Shown: positions 39,916 through 50,364, counted from the stretch's first letter. The stretch: 64,000 nt of DNA from an uncultured Eggerthellaceae bacterium (GCA_947626195.1 CANQRF010000002.1:1-64000), one strand, 5' to 3'. Notes: generated from the letters alone by a model not told the origin. Numbers and translations are program-made.

Positions 39916-40099
39916 AAGCTGTCGCTGCGGGCGTTTCGGGCGCTCCATCTTCCCCCTTATGCACTTACCTTCATTGGCGGAGCCAACTCAGCCGTGCGGC
40001 GGGGGAATCTGAAGCACCGGAAACGCCCTCGCTTTCTCACTGGCGAACCTGTAAGACAAAATGCCCCTTCGCCCGAGCGGGACGATAAAGCAGGCGTCT

Positions 40100-41632
40100 C
40101 TACGTGTCTTTGTCCTCGAGTTTTTCTTCGGCTTCTTCGATTTCCTCTTGCTCGTCAAGGGCGGCTGTGAGGGCGTCGCGGTCCTCATCGACATACACCG
40201 GCTCGATGGTGAAGGTTTCCTCCACCGGCGAGTCGCTGTCGAGCGGCGTGAGGGTGACCGTCTGCGGAGCGTCGCCCAGCTCGCTTTCCACTTGCTCGTC
40301 CGTCTGAATGCGGAATTGGTGGATCTCGTGTCTCATCAGACGCTGCCGTTCGCGGTCGGCCTCATGGCGCATAGCCTCCATGACGCGATGCGAATGGAAG
40401 TGGGCTCCCGCCTTTTTCGGCTCGGCGGCGATCTTCTTCGCGAGTGTGATCGGCTCGGCGTCGGCGGTGCGCAGAAGGAGCTGGCCGACGATCGGCATGA
40501 TGAGCACGGTGATGCCACCTGCCGCCACGAGCACCGATCCGGTTGCCTGCGTCATCGCCTCAGCCTGAATGGCGACCGTCGTCACGGCGACGATAAGTGG
40601 AAGGGCGGTGGTGCAGTAGATGGCGACCGTGAGACGGCTGCGTGAGCTCATCGAGCGCGTCTGCTTGTCGGTTGAGAGCGAGACGTAGATGGGCAGCGCG
40701 CGCACGAAAAGCAGCAAGACGATGAAGACGATGAGAAGCGTCGGGTTCTCCGCGACAGCCCCGACGTCGATCTGGGTGCCGGAGTAGATGAAAAACAAGG
40801 GGATGAAGAAACCGAACGCGATGGCATGGAGCTTGTTCTCCATCGCGTCGTTTCCCTCGGGAATTACATAGCGCAGGATGAAGCCCGCCGCGAAGGCCCC
40901 GAGCACGATGTCGAGATCGAAGACGGCTGAGATGGCGGTGAGGCCGACGAGCAGAAGCACGGCCGCACGGACGATCATCTGGGAATTCGTCTCGGCATTC
41001 GCCGTGATGAAGCGAAAGACGTATGAGCCGGCGGTGCGCGCCCGCTTCGGCAAGACGCCGGCAAGCACCGCGATAAGAAGGAAGCTCGCCAGCACGACGA
41101 CCGTCACCCATTCTGCCCTTGTCGAAAGGAGCAGGGTGATCGCCAAGACGGGGCAGAGCTCGCCCCATGTGCCATAGGAAAGAATCGATTGGCCGATCTC
41201 GGTTGCGAGGACGCCACGTTCCTGCAGGATGGGAAGCAGCGTGCCGATTGCCGTTGTGGTGAGCGCTATCGTCACCGCAAGCCCCTCGAGCGAGCGAGCC
41301 GCGAACGCCGGCCAGGCGAGCACGACGAGGAAGGCGAGCACGAACGTGAAAAGCCACGTAATAAGGCCGCGTTTACCCTGATGGCCCGTGAGGATCTTAG
41401 GGTCTATTTCATAACCCGCTAAGAGGAAAAGAAACCCTAACCCGAGATCATTTAAAAGTGAGATCGCGCCGTCGACGTCAACGATGTTGAGGACATAGGG
41501 GCCGACGAGCATGCCGGTGACGAGGAGGAGCACCGTCTCCGAAATGAAGTTGCCAGGGATGAGCTCGCATATAATAGGGCAGATAAACGCAAGGAGCGCA
41601 ATTATGGCAAGCGTGACGAGCTCTGCAGTCAA
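40100..41632 (-). CDS. CPA2-type cation:proton antiporter with acidic tail
   Basis: A 510-residue membrane protein of the monovalent cation:proton antiporter-2 family. TTG at 41632 follows AAAGGAG. About 12-13 spans fill the first 400 residues, with DLGLGFLFLLAGYEIDPK and LTTTAIGTLLPIL in the positions of the family's transport core, and FIPLFFIYSGTQID later. Unlike KefB/KefC it has no RCK/TrkA-N domain; instead a 110-residue cytoplasmic tail that is first His/Arg-rich (HFHSHRVMEAMRHEADRERQ) then strongly acidic (DEQEEIEEAEEKLEDKDT). A perfect -10 (TATAAT, minus strand, 41670-41675) lies 38 bases upstream. Confidence 0.85.
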   Translation of the reverse strand: MTAELVTLAIIALLAFICPIICELIPGNFISETVLLLVTGMLVGPYVLNIVDVDGAISLLNDLGLGFLFLLAGYEIDPKILTGHQGKRGLITWLFTFVLAFLVVLAWPAFAARSLEGLAVTIALTTTAIGTLLPILQERGVLATEIGQSILSYGTWGELCPVLAITLLLSTRAEWVTVVVLASFLLIAVLAGVLPKRARTAGSYVFRFITANAETNSQMIVRAAVLLLVGLTAISAVFDLDIVLGAFAAGFILRYVIPEGNDAMENKLHAIAFGFFIPLFFIYSGTQIDVGAVAENPTLLIVFIVLLLFVRALPIYVSLSTDKQTRSMSSRSRLTVAIYCTTALPLIVAVTTVAIQAEAMTQATGSVLVAAGGITVLIMPIVGQLLLRTADAEPITLAKKIAAEPKKAGAHFHSHRVMEAMRHEADRERQRLMRHEIHQFRIQTDEQVESELGDAPQTVTLTPLDSDSPVEETFTIEPVYVDEDRDALTAALDEQEEIEEAEEKLEDKDT

Positions 41633-41669
41633 AAGGGCTCCTTTGTCGAGTTAGCAGTGGCAAGTCGCT

Positions 41670-41675
41670 ATTATA
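41670..41675 (-). promoter_or_regulatory. -10 element upstream of the antiporter
   Basis: TATAAT on the minus strand; the matching -35 (TTCTTG 16 bases upstream) is weak. The remaining gap to 41910 also has a plus-strand TATAAT at 41743-41748 that may serve trxA, without a clear -35. Confidence 0.4.
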
Positions 41676-41910
41676 GCCGCGCTGCCTTAGCCAAGAACGT
41701 GAATAAAATCTTTCTGTCGCACCTTTACGGTGATATATGACGTATAATGCCCGAGCCTGTTGTCAAAACGTGCTTTAGTGACTGTTGACCCTCAGTTTTA
41801 TGGCAAACGCGCAACGGGTGGACGACTATTCGCCCATCGCTCCGTGAGGTTTTTACAATGACGGCAACGAAATAACGTAGGTCTATGTCGGTTATCCGAG
41901 GAGGCTCATC

Positions 41911-42222
41911 ATGAGTGAAATTATTGCAACCGCCGACTTTCAGGATAAGGTATTGGATGCGAAGGGCCCCGTGCTCGTGGACTTCTTCGCCACATGGTGT
42001 GGGCCGTGCAAGATGCTCGCGCCGACGATCGATGCGCTGACGACCGAGCTTGCCGGCAAGGTTGCCGTTTACAAGGTCGACATCGACGAGAGCCCCGATC
42101 TTGCGGCGCGCTACAGCGTGAGCGGCGTTCCCACCCTCATGCTCTTTGAGAACGGCGCGGTGAAGAACCATATGGTAGGGGCTCAGCCGAAGCAGAACAT
42201 CCTCGCCATGATCGGCGCATAG
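41911..42222 (+). CDS. trxA: Thioredoxin
   Basis: A 103-residue thioredoxin with active site WCGPC (C30, C33), the cis-proline turn GVPTLMLF and DFFATWC strand. GAGGAGG precedes ATG. It is followed after 5 bases by its reductase, so the pair forms a cytoplasmic disulfide-reducing module. Confidence 0.96.
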   Translation: MSEIIATADFQDKVLDAKGPVLVDFFATWCGPCKMLAPTIDALTTELAGKVAVYKVDIDESPDLAARYSVSGVPTLMLFENGAVKNHMVGAQPKQNILAMIGA

Positions 42223-42227
42223 CGGCC

Positions 42228-43139
42228 ATGATCGACGTTGCCATTATCGGGGCGGGTCCTGCGGGGCTCGCCGCCGCTTTATATGCGACCCGCGCCGGCC
42301 TTGAGGCCACGCTCTTCGAGCGCATCTCCTTCGGCGGGCAGCTGGCGCAAACCGAGCATCTGGAAAACTATCCAGGATATGTGCTTTCCACGAGCGGATT
42401 CGATTTAGCGCTTGCCATGCATGAGCAAGCTACCTCCTTCGGCGCTCAGACGGTGACCGAGGAAGTGACGTCGGTCGATCTTGCCGCCGATCCGAAGAAA
42501 CTCGTCACGCCCTTCGGCGAATATGAGGCACGCAGCGTGATCATCGCCACCGGTGCGCGCCCGACCCATCTCGGCCTCGAAGGCGAGGAAGAGCTTGCGG
42601 GGCATGGCGTCTCCTACTGTGCCACCTGCGACGGGAATTTCTTCCGCAATCGCGACGTCGTGGTTGTCGGGGGAGGAAACACCGCGGCGGCCGACGCCAT
42701 CTATCTCTCGCGGATCTGCCGGAAGGTCTACCTTGTCCATCGGCGTGACACGTTGCGCGCGACGGCGATCTACCATGATCGTCTGCGCGGGTTGGAAAAC
42801 ATCGAGTTCTGCTGGTCGTCCGAAGTGGTGAAGCTCTTGCAAACCGATGGGGCGCTTTCAGGTGTGACGATCCGCGACCGCTTAACCGATGGGCTGCGCG
42901 ATCTTGATGCCTCGGCGCTCTTCATCGCGGTGGGGACGACGCCAAACAGCGAGTTTCTCAATGGTGCCCTCGAAATCAACCAGGCGGGCTACATCATCGC
43001 CGACGAGAGCGGCATCACCTCCATCCCCGGCGTCTTTGCTGCGGGAGACGTGCGCACGAAGGCGCTGCGCCAGGTGGTCACCGCCGTCGCTGATGGTGCG
43101 GTATGTGCCGAGGAGGCCGCGGCGTATCTCGCCAGCTAG
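42228..43139 (+). CDS. trxB: Thioredoxin reductase
   Basis: A 303-residue flavoprotein that reduces the adjacent thioredoxin using NADPH. FAD site GAGPAGLAAALYATRAG, redox pair CATC (C131, C134), NADP site VVVGGGNTAAADAIYLS with HRRDTLRA, and C-terminal FAD motif GVFAAGDVRTKALRQVVTA. The usual GGGDSA of the NADP site reads GGGNTA. The GTG-free ATG start lies 5 bases after trxA. Confidence 0.95.
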   Translation: MIDVAIIGAGPAGLAAALYATRAGLEATLFERISFGGQLAQTEHLENYPGYVLSTSGFDLALAMHEQATSFGAQTVTEEVTSVDLAADPKKLVTPFGEYEARSVIIATGARPTHLGLEGEEELAGHGVSYCATCDGNFFRNRDVVVVGGGNTAAADAIYLSRICRKVYLVHRRDTLRATAIYHDRLRGLENIEFCWSSEVVKLLQTDGALSGVTIRDRLTDGLRDLDASALFIAVGTTPNSEFLNGALEINQAGYIIADESGITSIPGVFAAGDVRTKALRQVVTAVADGAVCAEEAAAYLAS

Positions 43140-43241
43140 GCAAGGCAAATTCGCAACGATCCGCGCTGCGGTGAACCAGAGGCGGCGGTGTTCGCTTTGC
43201 GCATAGCGGCGCTTCGCGACAACCTGCTGCCTCTTCCCCTG

Positions 43242-43268
43242 TTGCCAAAATTCAAAATCGCTTACAAT
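43242..43268 (+). promoter_or_regulatory. Possible promoter of prfA
   Basis: TTGCCA at 43242-43247 and TACAAT at 43263-43268 with a 15-base spacer, 41 bases before the prfA start. Confidence 0.4.
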
Positions 43269-43308
43269 CAGCGCAAGGCAAATTCCACGTAAAAGGATTG
43301 ATAGACGC

Positions 43309-44391
43309 ATGCAAGAAACGAACATGAGAGAAAAGCTCACCAAGCTCAGCGACGCCTACGACGAGCTCCAGGCGAAGATGGGAGATCCCGCCGTCATCGC
43401 CGATCAAAGGGAATACAACCGCCTCGCGAAGGAGTATGCGAGCCAGGGGCAGCTCGTCACGAAGGCGCGCGAGTATCTACGCGCGACCGATGACCTCGCC
43501 GCTGCGAAGGAAATGCTCGAAGATGCCGACATGAGGGAGTTTGCGCAAGAGGAGATCGCGCGCATCGAAGCCGAGCTGCCGACGCTCGAGGAGGACATCA
43601 AATACATGCTCATTCCCGAGGATCCCGCCGACGAGAAGGACATCATCGTCGAGATCCGTTCCGCCGCAGGCGGCGACGAGGCGGCGATCTTCGCGGGCGA
43701 CCTCTATAAGATGTACACGCGCTTCGCACAGGAGCATGGTTGGAAGACGGAGACGCTCGACGTTTCGCCCTCCGAGGCGGGCGGCTATAAGGAGATCCAG
43801 TTCAAGGTGAAGGGCGATCATGTGTATTCGCTCATGAAGTTCGAGAGCGGCGTCCATCGCGTTCAACGCGTGCCGAAGACGGAGAGCCAAGGGCGCATCC
43901 ACACCTCGACGGCGACGGTGGCGGTGTTGCCTGAGGCCGATGAGATCGACGTCGAGATCAACGAGGGTGACCTGCGCATCGACGTCTATCGTGCAGGCGG
44001 CCCCGGCGGCCAATGCGTCAACACGACCGACTCCGCCGTCCGCATCACGCACCTTCCCACGGGGCTCGTCGTGCAATCGCAGGACCAGAAATCGCAGCTG
44101 CAGAACAAGATCGCCGCGATGAGCGTCTTGCGTGCGCGCCTCTATGAGAAGATGCTCGCGGAGCAGCAGGCAGCCGAGGGCGCGGAACGTCTTGCGCAAA
44201 TCGGCACGGGGGATCGCGCCGAGAAGATCCGCACCTACAACGGCCCGCAGGATCGGGTGACCGACCACCGCATCGGCTACAACGGCACCTATAACGGGGT
44301 TCTTCTGGGGGCCGGCGGCGCGGGGCTCGATGAGCTCATGGTTGCGCTGCAGGCGGCGGATCGCGCGCGCAAGCTCGAGGCCGCTGTTTGA
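43309..44391 (+). CDS. prfA: Peptide chain release factor 1
   Basis: A 360-residue class I release factor recognising UAA and UAG. GGQ (233-235) lies in [19 protein letters not shown], and the PxT codon-recognition tripeptide is PKT at 189-191 in [15 protein letters not shown]. The GGQ glutamine is the target of PrmC, encoded next. ATG at 43309 has AAAGGA at long spacing; ATG at 43324 is an alternative. Confidence 0.95.
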   Translation: MQETNMREKLTKLSDAYDELQAKMGDPAVIADQREYNRLAKEYASQGQLVTKAREYLRATDDLAAAKEMLEDADMREFAQEEIARIEAELPTLEEDIKYMLIPEDPADEKDIIVEIRSAAGGDEAAIFAGDLYKMYTRFAQEHGWKTETLDVSPSEAGGYKEIQFKVKGDHVYSLMKFESGVHRVQRVPKTESQGRIHTSTATVAVLPEADEIDVEINEGDLRIDVYRAGGPGGQCVNTTDSAVRITHLPTGLVVQSQDQKSQLQNKIAAMSVLRARLYEKMLAEQQAAEGAERLAQIGTGDRAEKIRTYNGPQDRVTDHRIGYNGTYNGVLLGAGGAGLDELMVALQAADRARKLEAAV

Positions 44392-44496
44392 TGAATGAAG
44401 CTGGGTGCGGCGACGTTATCGCCAAGGTGCGCTTTCGGTCACAGGCGGTCTTTGCAAGGGCAGATGCTCTCCGGCAGGTTTCAAGGATGATGCGGC

Positions 44497-45393
44497 ATGG
44501 ATGAGAAGCGGCAACTCGGCGATCCTCTGCGGATGAGAGAGGCGCTTTCCCGCACGACGCGTGCCCTGAAAGATGCCGGCGTCGTTTCTGCTGAGGCGAA
44601 TGCCCACGTGCTGGTTGCCCATGTTCTTGGACGGGAAAAGGCCGAGCTGCTGCTCTATGGCGACGACCTGCTCAGTTCCGCCCAGCGCAAAGCGTTGGAC
44701 TGCCTTGTGGAGCGCCGAATTGCGGGAGAGCCTCTGCAATATATCACGGGGAAGGCGCCGCTTCGCCTCATCGAGCTCGACGTCGCTTCCGGCGTCCTCA
44801 TACCGCGCCCCGAGACGGAGATCTTGGTGGGCGAGGTCCTCACGTGGCTCTCGCAGCAGGAGAGGCCGCGCTTTCGCATCGCCGACATCGGCTGCGGGAG
44901 CGGCGCGATCGCCTGCTCTCTCGCCTTTGAGGATGCGCGCATCACCATTGATGCAACTGACATTTCGCCGATTGCCGTCGAGACGACACGCAATAATGCC
45001 TTAAGGCTCGGGATCGCCGATCGCGTTTTCGTTTACGAAGGAAATCTCGGCGAGCCGCTCGGTGAGGAATCGTGCAAGGTATATGAGGCGGTCGTTTCAA
45101 ATCCTCCCTATATTCCGACGGAGGTTCTCAGAACTCTGCCTTCGGAGGTTATCGGGCATGAGCCCCTGCTCGCCCTTGATGGCGGCGCGGACGGACTCGA
45201 CGTCTTCCGCGCTCTTTTGCCGTGGGCGCATCGCGCGCTTGCCTCCGGCGGGCTTTTCGCGGTCGAGCTCTATGAGGGGTCGGTGAGGAAAGCGGAAGGG
45301 CTCGCAAGGGAGGCGGGCTTTCAGGAAACGCGCCTTGTCAGCGATCTTGCGGGGCGTGATCGTGTTCTTCTCGCCTGGAAAGGCGAAACGTGA
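44497..45393 (+). CDS. prmC: Release factor glutamine methyltransferase
   Basis: A 298-residue SAM-dependent enzyme that methylates the GGQ glutamine of release factors. SAM-binding motif IADIGCGSGAIACSLA, catalytic VVSNPPYIP and the helical N-terminal domain with EPLQYITGKAPL and VLIPRPETE are all present. AAGGATG precedes ATG. It follows prfA by 105 bases, the usual functional pairing. Confidence 0.95.
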   Translation: MDEKRQLGDPLRMREALSRTTRALKDAGVVSAEANAHVLVAHVLGREKAELLLYGDDLLSSAQRKALDCLVERRIAGEPLQYITGKAPLRLIELDVASGVLIPRPETEILVGEVLTWLSQQERPRFRIADIGCGSGAIACSLAFEDARITIDATDISPIAVETTRNNALRLGIADRVFVYEGNLGEPLGEESCKVYEAVVSNPPYIPTEVLRTLPSEVIGHEPLLALDGGADGLDVFRALLPWAHRALASGGLFAVELYEGSVRKAEGLAREAGFQETRLVSDLAGRDRVLLAWKGET

Positions 45394-45429
45394 TAAGAGC
45401 TGACGGTGATGATGGGAGAAAGTGAGCAT

Positions 45430-46290
45430 ATGGATATTCATGACGCGGGGCCGAGGAAAAGCCTCGATGAGATGCTTGATGAGGCGGCCCATAAACTCGA
45501 TAAGGCGATCGACGGTAGCAAGCCGCAAATAGGCGTGGTGCTCGGTTCGGGGCTCGGCGGGTTCGCTGAGCAGATCGAAGATGCAATCACGGTCCCGTTT
45601 GCCGACGTTCCCTTCATGCGGAAGAGCACGGCGGCAGGCCATGTGGGGCGCTTCGTCGCCGGTGAGGTCGAGGGCATGCGCGTGATCGCCATGCAGGGGC
45701 GCCTCCACGGCTATGAGGGCTACACGTCCCAAGAGGTGGCGTTTCCCATCTGGCTCATGCGGCGCTTAGGCACCGAGACGCTCATCACGACGAACGCCGC
45801 CGGCGCCATCAACGAAGCCTATCATGTCGGCGATTTCTGCGTGATGGCCGATCATATCAACCTCACGGGAAGAAACCCGCTCGTCGGGCAGGATGCGAAC
45901 GCGTTCGCGCCGCGTTTCATCTCGCTTTACGAGGCGTACGATCCACGTCTTCGCGCCCTTGCCCTCGATGCGGCGCGCCGTCTCGGCATCGCGGCCCACG
46001 AGGGCACCTATCTCGGGCTTTTAGGCCCGAGCTTCGAAACGCCGGCCGAGATCAGGGCGTTTCGCACGCTTGGCGCCGATACCGTTGCCATGTCGGTCGT
46101 CGAAGAAGTGATCGCGGCCCGTCATGTGGGCATGAGGGTGCTCGGGATCTCGCTCTGCACGAACATGGCCTGCGGCATCGAGGGGGCAAATCCCGATGAC
46201 GACGAAGTGCGCGATGTGGGGGAGTGGAAGGCCACGGATTTCGACCGGCTGATGCGTGGGATCATCGTCGGCATCAAGGGCATCGCGTAA
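45430..46290 (+). CDS. punA: Purine nucleoside phosphorylase (trimeric type)
   Basis: A 286-residue enzyme that splits purine nucleosides with phosphate. Landmarks: IGVVLGSGLGGFAEQI (phosphate-binding), GHVGRFVAGEVEG, MQGRLHGYEGYTSQEVAFP, TTNAAGAINEAYHVGDFCVM, GPSFETPAEIRAFR and the Asn-region SLCTNMACGI. ATG at 45430 is preceded by GTGAG; earlier in-frame ATGs around 45406-45412 would add up to eight residues. Confidence 0.92.
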   Translation: MDIHDAGPRKSLDEMLDEAAHKLDKAIDGSKPQIGVVLGSGLGGFAEQIEDAITVPFADVPFMRKSTAAGHVGRFVAGEVEGMRVIAMQGRLHGYEGYTSQEVAFPIWLMRRLGTETLITTNAAGAINEAYHVGDFCVMADHINLTGRNPLVGQDANAFAPRFISLYEAYDPRLRALALDAARRLGIAAHEGTYLGLLGPSFETPAEIRAFRTLGADTVAMSVVEEVIAARHVGMRVLGISLCTNMACGIEGANPDDDEVRDVGEWKATDFDRLMRGIIVGIKGIA

Positions 46291-46343
46291 GACGCTGACG
46301 CCGCCCCGAATCATAGCGTTTTCGTTTTGCCCGATGTTTTGGC

Positions 46344-46371
46344 TTGTCAAAAAAAGAGAAGACCCTATACT
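46344..46371 (+). promoter_or_regulatory. Promoter of the ilvDBNC leader
   Basis: TTGTCA at 46344-46349, a 16-base spacer and TATACT at 46366-46371. It places the start of transcription near 46378, giving a leader of about 270 bases before ilvD. Confidence 0.7.
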
Positions 46372-46377
46372 GTTGCC

Positions 46378-46648
46378 GACAACCATATAACGTAATGCGT
46401 TGACGAGGAAAAGTAGGGGCTAGCCCATCTCAAAGAGAGTCGGCGGTTGCTGCAAGCCGATGGTGGGTGTTCCGAAAGCCGCCTCCGAGCAGTTTCGATG
46501 AACGTCCTTGCGTGCCGTGAACGATCTTCGCGCACACGGGAGGGCCAGTAGCTGAGACCGGCGACTTCCGTTACCAGTCGATGCGGGGCAAGGCTCCGCG
46601 GCCTCCTTTCGATGTCAGCGCACTATGATGGATCGAGAGGAGTTTTTT
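46378..46648 (+). promoter_or_regulatory. T-box-like leader of the ilv operon
   Basis: The leader has several T-box features in order: GACGAGGAAAAGTAG (the AGUA loop-E side), AGAGAG at about 46434, the apical stem TCGGC-GGTTGCTGCA-AGCCGA, then GAAAGCCGCCTCCGAGC where the specifier strand and its conserved GAG follow, and CCGTTACCAG later. A canonical UGGNACC tRNA-end-binding bulge is not exact; AAGGCTCCGCGG occupies the place. The downstream hairpin at 46603-46642 covers the ilvD ribosome site. By family knowledge such leaders sense uncharged tRNA, here probably tRNA-Leu, -Ile or -Val given the operon. I could not fix the specifier codon. Confidence 0.55.
46603..46648 (+). terminator. Hairpin masking the ilvD ribosome site, with U6 run
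   Basis: CTCCTTTCGAT (46603-46613) pairs with ATCGAGAGGAG (46632-46642) with one G-T pair; the second arm contains the ilvD Shine-Dalgarno. Six T follow before the ATG, so the same stem could act as translation sequestrator or as intrinsic terminator. Confidence 0.65.
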
Positions 46649-48334
46649 ATGTCTGAGCTACGAAGCGCCCAGATAACCCAGGGCGTGGCGCGCGCGCCGC
46701 ACCGCAGCCTTCTCAAGGCCGACGGCATCACCGATGAGGAGATGAAGCGCCCGCTCGTCGCCGTCTTCAATTCCGCCAACGACATCATCCCCGGCCACCG
46801 CAACCTCGATAAGATCGGCGAGGCCGTGAAGGCCGGCATCTACATGGCGGGCGGTGTGCCGTTCGAGATCTCCACGATCGGCATCTGCGACGGCATCGCG
46901 ATGAACCACGACGGCATGCACTACTCGCTCGTGTCGCGCGAGGTCATCGCCGACTCGTTGGAATGCGCCGTGCAGGGCCATGCCTTCGACGCGCTCGTCT
47001 GCATTCCCAACTGCGACAAGATCGTGCCGGGCATGATCCTCGGCGCGCTGCGTGTGAACATCCCGACGGTCTTCGTCTCCGGTGGCCCGATGCTCGCGGG
47101 TCATCAGCGCGGCGGCTGCGGCCCGACGACCGATCTCAACACGCTTTTCATCGGCGCGGGCGAGGTGGTTGCCGGCACGATGAGCGAGGAGGACCTCACC
47201 TACTATGAAAACACCGCCTGCCCGACGTGTGGCAGCTGCTCGGGGCTCTTCACGGCAAACTCGATGAACTGCCTCTGCGAGGCGCTCGGCATCGCGCTTC
47301 CCGGAAACGGCACGATCCCCGCGGTGTATTCCGAGCGCATCCGCCTCGCCAAGGAGGCGGGCATGAAGGTGATGGAGCTGCTTGAGAAAGACATCAAGAT
47401 CGGCGACATCGTCACCGAGGCGGCCATCCACAACGCGATGGAGTGCGATATGGCCTTCGGCGGCTCCACGAACACGGTGCTCCATCTCACGGCGATCGCG
47501 CGCGGCGCCGGCCATCCGATCACGATGGACGATTGGGAGCAGGCGAGTGCACGGACGCCCCACCTCGTGAAGATCCAGCCCTCCGGTCCGCGTCCTCTTT
47601 CCGACCTCTACGAGGTCGGCGGCGTGCCCGTGGTCTTGGGCGAGCTCGACAAGCTCGGCCTGATGGACCGCAGCGCGATGACCGTCATGGGTACGATGGA
47701 GGAATATCTTTCCTATCTGCGCGAGCACTGCGCTGGTGCCGACGGCGAGGTCGTCCGCACGAAGGACAATCCGTTTTCGCCGGTGGGGGCTCTCAAGGTG
47801 CTCTACGGCAACATCGCGCCGGACGGCTCCATCGTGAAGAAGAGCGCCGTCGACCCCACGATGCTCACCCATAAAGGGCCGGCGCGGGTCTTCGAGAGCG
47901 AGGAGGAAGCCTGCGAGGCGATCAACGGCGGCAAGATCCGCAAGGGCGATGTGGTGGTCATCCGCTATGAGGGCCCGAAGGGCGGCCCCGGCATGCGCGA
48001 GATGCTCACGCCGACGGCAGCGATCGTGGGGATGGGGCTCTCCGATTCCGTCGCGCTCATCACCGACGGACGCTTCTCCGGTGCCACGAAAGGCCCCGCC
48101 ATCGGTCATGTGAGCCCGGAGGCGGCGGCAGGCGGCCCGATCGCGCTCATCGAAGAGGGCGACATGATTCTTGTCGACATCGAAAACGGCGTTTTGTCGC
48201 TTGAGATAAGCGACGAAGAGCTTGCGCGCCGCAAAGCTGCCTGGCAGCCGCCGGCGCCGAAGCACAACCACGGTGTGCTCGCGAAATACGCATCGATGGT
48301 CTCATCGGCCGATAAGGGGGCTTATATCGCATGA
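46649..48334 (+). CDS. ilvD: Dihydroxy-acid dehydratase
   Basis: A 561-residue iron-sulfur dehydratase, third enzyme of valine and isoleucine synthesis. ATG at 46649 lies 6 bases after GAGAGGAG; an earlier ATG at 46625 would fall inside the regulatory hairpin. Cluster and active-site motifs: [27 protein letters not shown], and [39 protein letters not shown] marks the C-terminal active-site Ser. It overlaps ilvB by four bases (ATGA). Confidence 0.96.
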   Translation: MSELRSAQITQGVARAPHRSLLKADGITDEEMKRPLVAVFNSANDIIPGHRNLDKIGEAVKAGIYMAGGVPFEISTIGICDGIAMNHDGMHYSLVSREVIADSLECAVQGHAFDALVCIPNCDKIVPGMILGALRVNIPTVFVSGGPMLAGHQRGGCGPTTDLNTLFIGAGEVVAGTMSEEDLTYYENTACPTCGSCSGLFTANSMNCLCEALGIALPGNGTIPAVYSERIRLAKEAGMKVMELLEKDIKIGDIVTEAAIHNAMECDMAFGGSTNTVLHLTAIARGAGHPITMDDWEQASARTPHLVKIQPSGPRPLSDLYEVGGVPVVLGELDKLGLMDRSAMTVMGTMEEYLSYLREHCAGADGEVVRTKDNPFSPVGALKVLYGNIAPDGSIVKKSAVDPTMLTHKGPARVFESEEEACEAINGGKIRKGDVVVIRYEGPKGGPGMREMLTPTAAIVGMGLSDSVALITDGRFSGATKGPAIGHVSPEAAAGGPIALIEEGDMILVDIENGVLSLEISDEELARRKAAWQPPAPKHNHGVLAKYASMVSSADKGAYIA

Positions 48335-50364
48335 ACGAAGAGATGAACAACGGGCAGCTTGACGAGCGCGGCGTACGCACGGCACAGACGGTCGGCGCTC
48401 CCCGGGGGCTCGGCTCGAAGAATCCCAAGCAGGGAAAGGAGCTCACGGGCGCCGAGGTCGTCGTCGCCTCGCTTGAGGCCGAGGGCGTCACCGACGTCTT
48501 CGGCTATCCTGGCGGTCAGGCGATCAAGATATACGACGCGCTCTACGATTCCACCCAGATCAACCATATCCTCGCCCGCCATGAGCAGGCGGCGGTGCAT
48601 GAGGCCGACGGCTATGCGCGTGCGACGGGCAAGGTGGGCGTCGTCATCGTGACGAGCGGCCCGGGCGCCACCAACACGGTGACCGGCATCGCCACCGCGT
48701 ACATGGACAGCATCCCGCTCGTCGTCATCACGGGGCAGGTGCCGCGCGCGGTCATCGGCACGGACTCCTTCCAAGAATCCGACATCGTGGGCATCACGAT
48801 GCCGGTGGTGAAGCACAGCTATCTGCTTCAATCGGTGGACGAGATGGCAAGCACGTTTCGCGAGGCGTTCCATATCGCCTCGACGGGACGTCCGGGGCCT
48901 GTGCTCATCGACATCCCCTCGGACCTCAACAGCGAGCGGGTGATCTTCCATTATCCGGACAAGGTGAACCTCGCCTCCTACAAGCCGACGTATAAGGGCA
49001 ACATCAAGCAGATCAGGCAGGCGGCCTCACGCATGGAGGAGGCGAAGCGTCCGGTGCTCTATGTGGGCGGCGGCGTGATCTCATCGGGTGCCACCGACGA
49101 GGTGCTGCGCGTCGCCGAGCGCCTACAGATCCCCATCGTCACGACGCTCATGGGCAAGGGCGCCATCCCTGCGAGCCATCCGCTCAACTTCGGCCCCGTG
49201 GGGATGCACGGATCGAAATACGCGAACCTCGCGATGACGGAAAGCGATCTCGTGATCGCCGCCGGCGCGCGTTTCTCCGATCGGGTGACGGGGCAGCTCT
49301 CTCGGTTCGCGCCCCATGCCGAGGTCATCCATATCGACATCGACCCTGCGGAGATCGGCAAGGTCCGCGAAGCACAGATCCCGATCGTCGGCGATCTGAA
49401 GGGCATCTTCGCGCTCATTGCGGCGCAGATCGCCAATGAGGAGGCGCCCGTGCAAACGCAGGAATGGGTCGCGAAGCTCAACGGCTGGCGCGAGCGCTAC
49501 CCGTTCTACCATCCGGCGGTGGGGGACGACCCCGACGAGATCGTGCCGGAGCGGGTGATGGCGGAGCTTTCCGCGCGCCTTGATCCCGCGCAGTCGATCG
49601 TCGTGACCGAGGTCGGCCAGCATCAGATGTGGGCAGCGCAGTTCATCGACCGTGAACGTCCGCGGACGTTCCTCACGAGCGGCGGCTTGGGAACCATGGG
49701 ATATGGCTTTCCGGCGGCCATCGGGGCGAAGGTCGGGCGGCCCGAGGCCCAGGTGGTGTGCATCGCCGGCGATGGATCCTTCCAGATGAACAGCCAGGAG
49801 ATGGCGACGGCCGCCATCAACAAAATAGGCGTCAAAGTGCTCATACTCGACAACCGCAGCTTGGGCATGGTGCATCAATGGCAGAAGCTCTTCTACAACG
49901 AGCGCTACTCGCAGACGCTGCTCGATCCCATTCCCGATTTCGTCAAGCTCGCCGCCGCCTACGAATGGGAGGGCGAGCGGATCGAGAAACCCGAAGAGCT
50001 CGTCGGCGCGCTTGAGCGCATGCTTGCAAGCGAGGGGCCGTATCTGCTCGACATTGCCATATCGCGCGAGCAGAACGTCTATCCCATGGTCGCCCCGGGC
50101 TCGGCCTTAAACGACGTCATGGGCGCCATCGACATCGCGGTCGGGGCGGTTCGGACGGGCATGCCCGATGCGGTGCCTGCGCATCAGCCGGCCGCCGACG
50201 CAGCGCCGAAGGATGCGCCATCGCCGTGCGCGCAGATCGACGAGCAATTCGGCGGACGTTGGCAGAGCGACCCCGCCGACACGGGCACGCGCATCGGCCA
50301 GCATCTGGCGAAGGCGACCCCGCAAGAGCCGTCGCATACGCAGGAAGGAGGGGAGGAACAATGA
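48331..50364 (+). CDS. ilvB: Acetolactate synthase large subunit, with N- and C-terminal extensions
   Basis: A 677-residue thiamine-diphosphate enzyme catalysing the first common step of branched-chain amino acid synthesis. The catalytic Glu region is [20 protein letters not shown]/quinone-site motifs ([17 protein letters not shown]) and the ThDP/Mg motif [15 protein letters not shown] with NNRS-type ([12 protein letters not shown]) are intact. About 40 residues precede the core and some 77 Pro/Ala/Asp-rich residues follow it ([33 protein letters not shown]), longer than the usual 560-590. It overlaps both ilvD and ilvN by four bases. Confidence 0.95.
   Translation: MNEEMNNGQLDERGVRTAQTVGAPRGLGSKNPKQGKELTGAEVVVASLEAEGVTDVFGYPGGQAIKIYDALYDSTQINHILARHEQAAVHEADGYARATGKVGVVIVTSGPGATNTVTGIATAYMDSIPLVVITGQVPRAVIGTDSFQESDIVGITMPVVKHSYLLQSVDEMASTFREAFHIASTGRPGPVLIDIPSDLNSERVIFHYPDKVNLASYKPTYKGNIKQIRQAASRMEEAKRPVLYVGGGVISSGATDEVLRVAERLQIPIVTTLMGKGAIPASHPLNFGPVGMHGSKYANLAMTESDLVIAAGARFSDRVTGQLSRFAPHAEVIHIDIDPAEIGKVREAQIPIVGDLKGIFALIAAQIANEEAPVQTQEWVAKLNGWRERYPFYHPAVGDDPDEIVPERVMAELSARLDPAQSIVVTEVGQHQMWAAQFIDRERPRTFLTSGGLGTMGYGFPAAIGAKVGRPEAQVVCIAGDGSFQMNSQEMATAAINKIGVKVLILDNRSLGMVHQWQKLFYNERYSQTLLDPIPDFVKLAAAYEWEGERIEKPEELVGALERMLASEGPYLLDIAISREQNVYPMVAPGSALNDVMGAIDIAVGAVRTGMPDAVPAHQPAADAAPKDAPSPCAQIDEQFGGRWQSDPADTGTRIGQHLAKATPQEPSHTQEGGEEQ

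Noticed and set aside
46378-46648. Peptide-leader attenuator for ilvD
   Set aside because: No short ORF with runs of Leu, Ile or Val codons was found in the leader; T-box-like features fit better.
46658-48271. 537-codon minus-strand frame opposite ilvD
   Set aside because: Shadow of ilvD: Arg/His/Ala-rich, no motif, and fully antisense to an unambiguous gene. The same holds for the long frames opposite ilvB/ilvC (50184-51890), trigger factor (30812-32386) and thrS (38472-39917).
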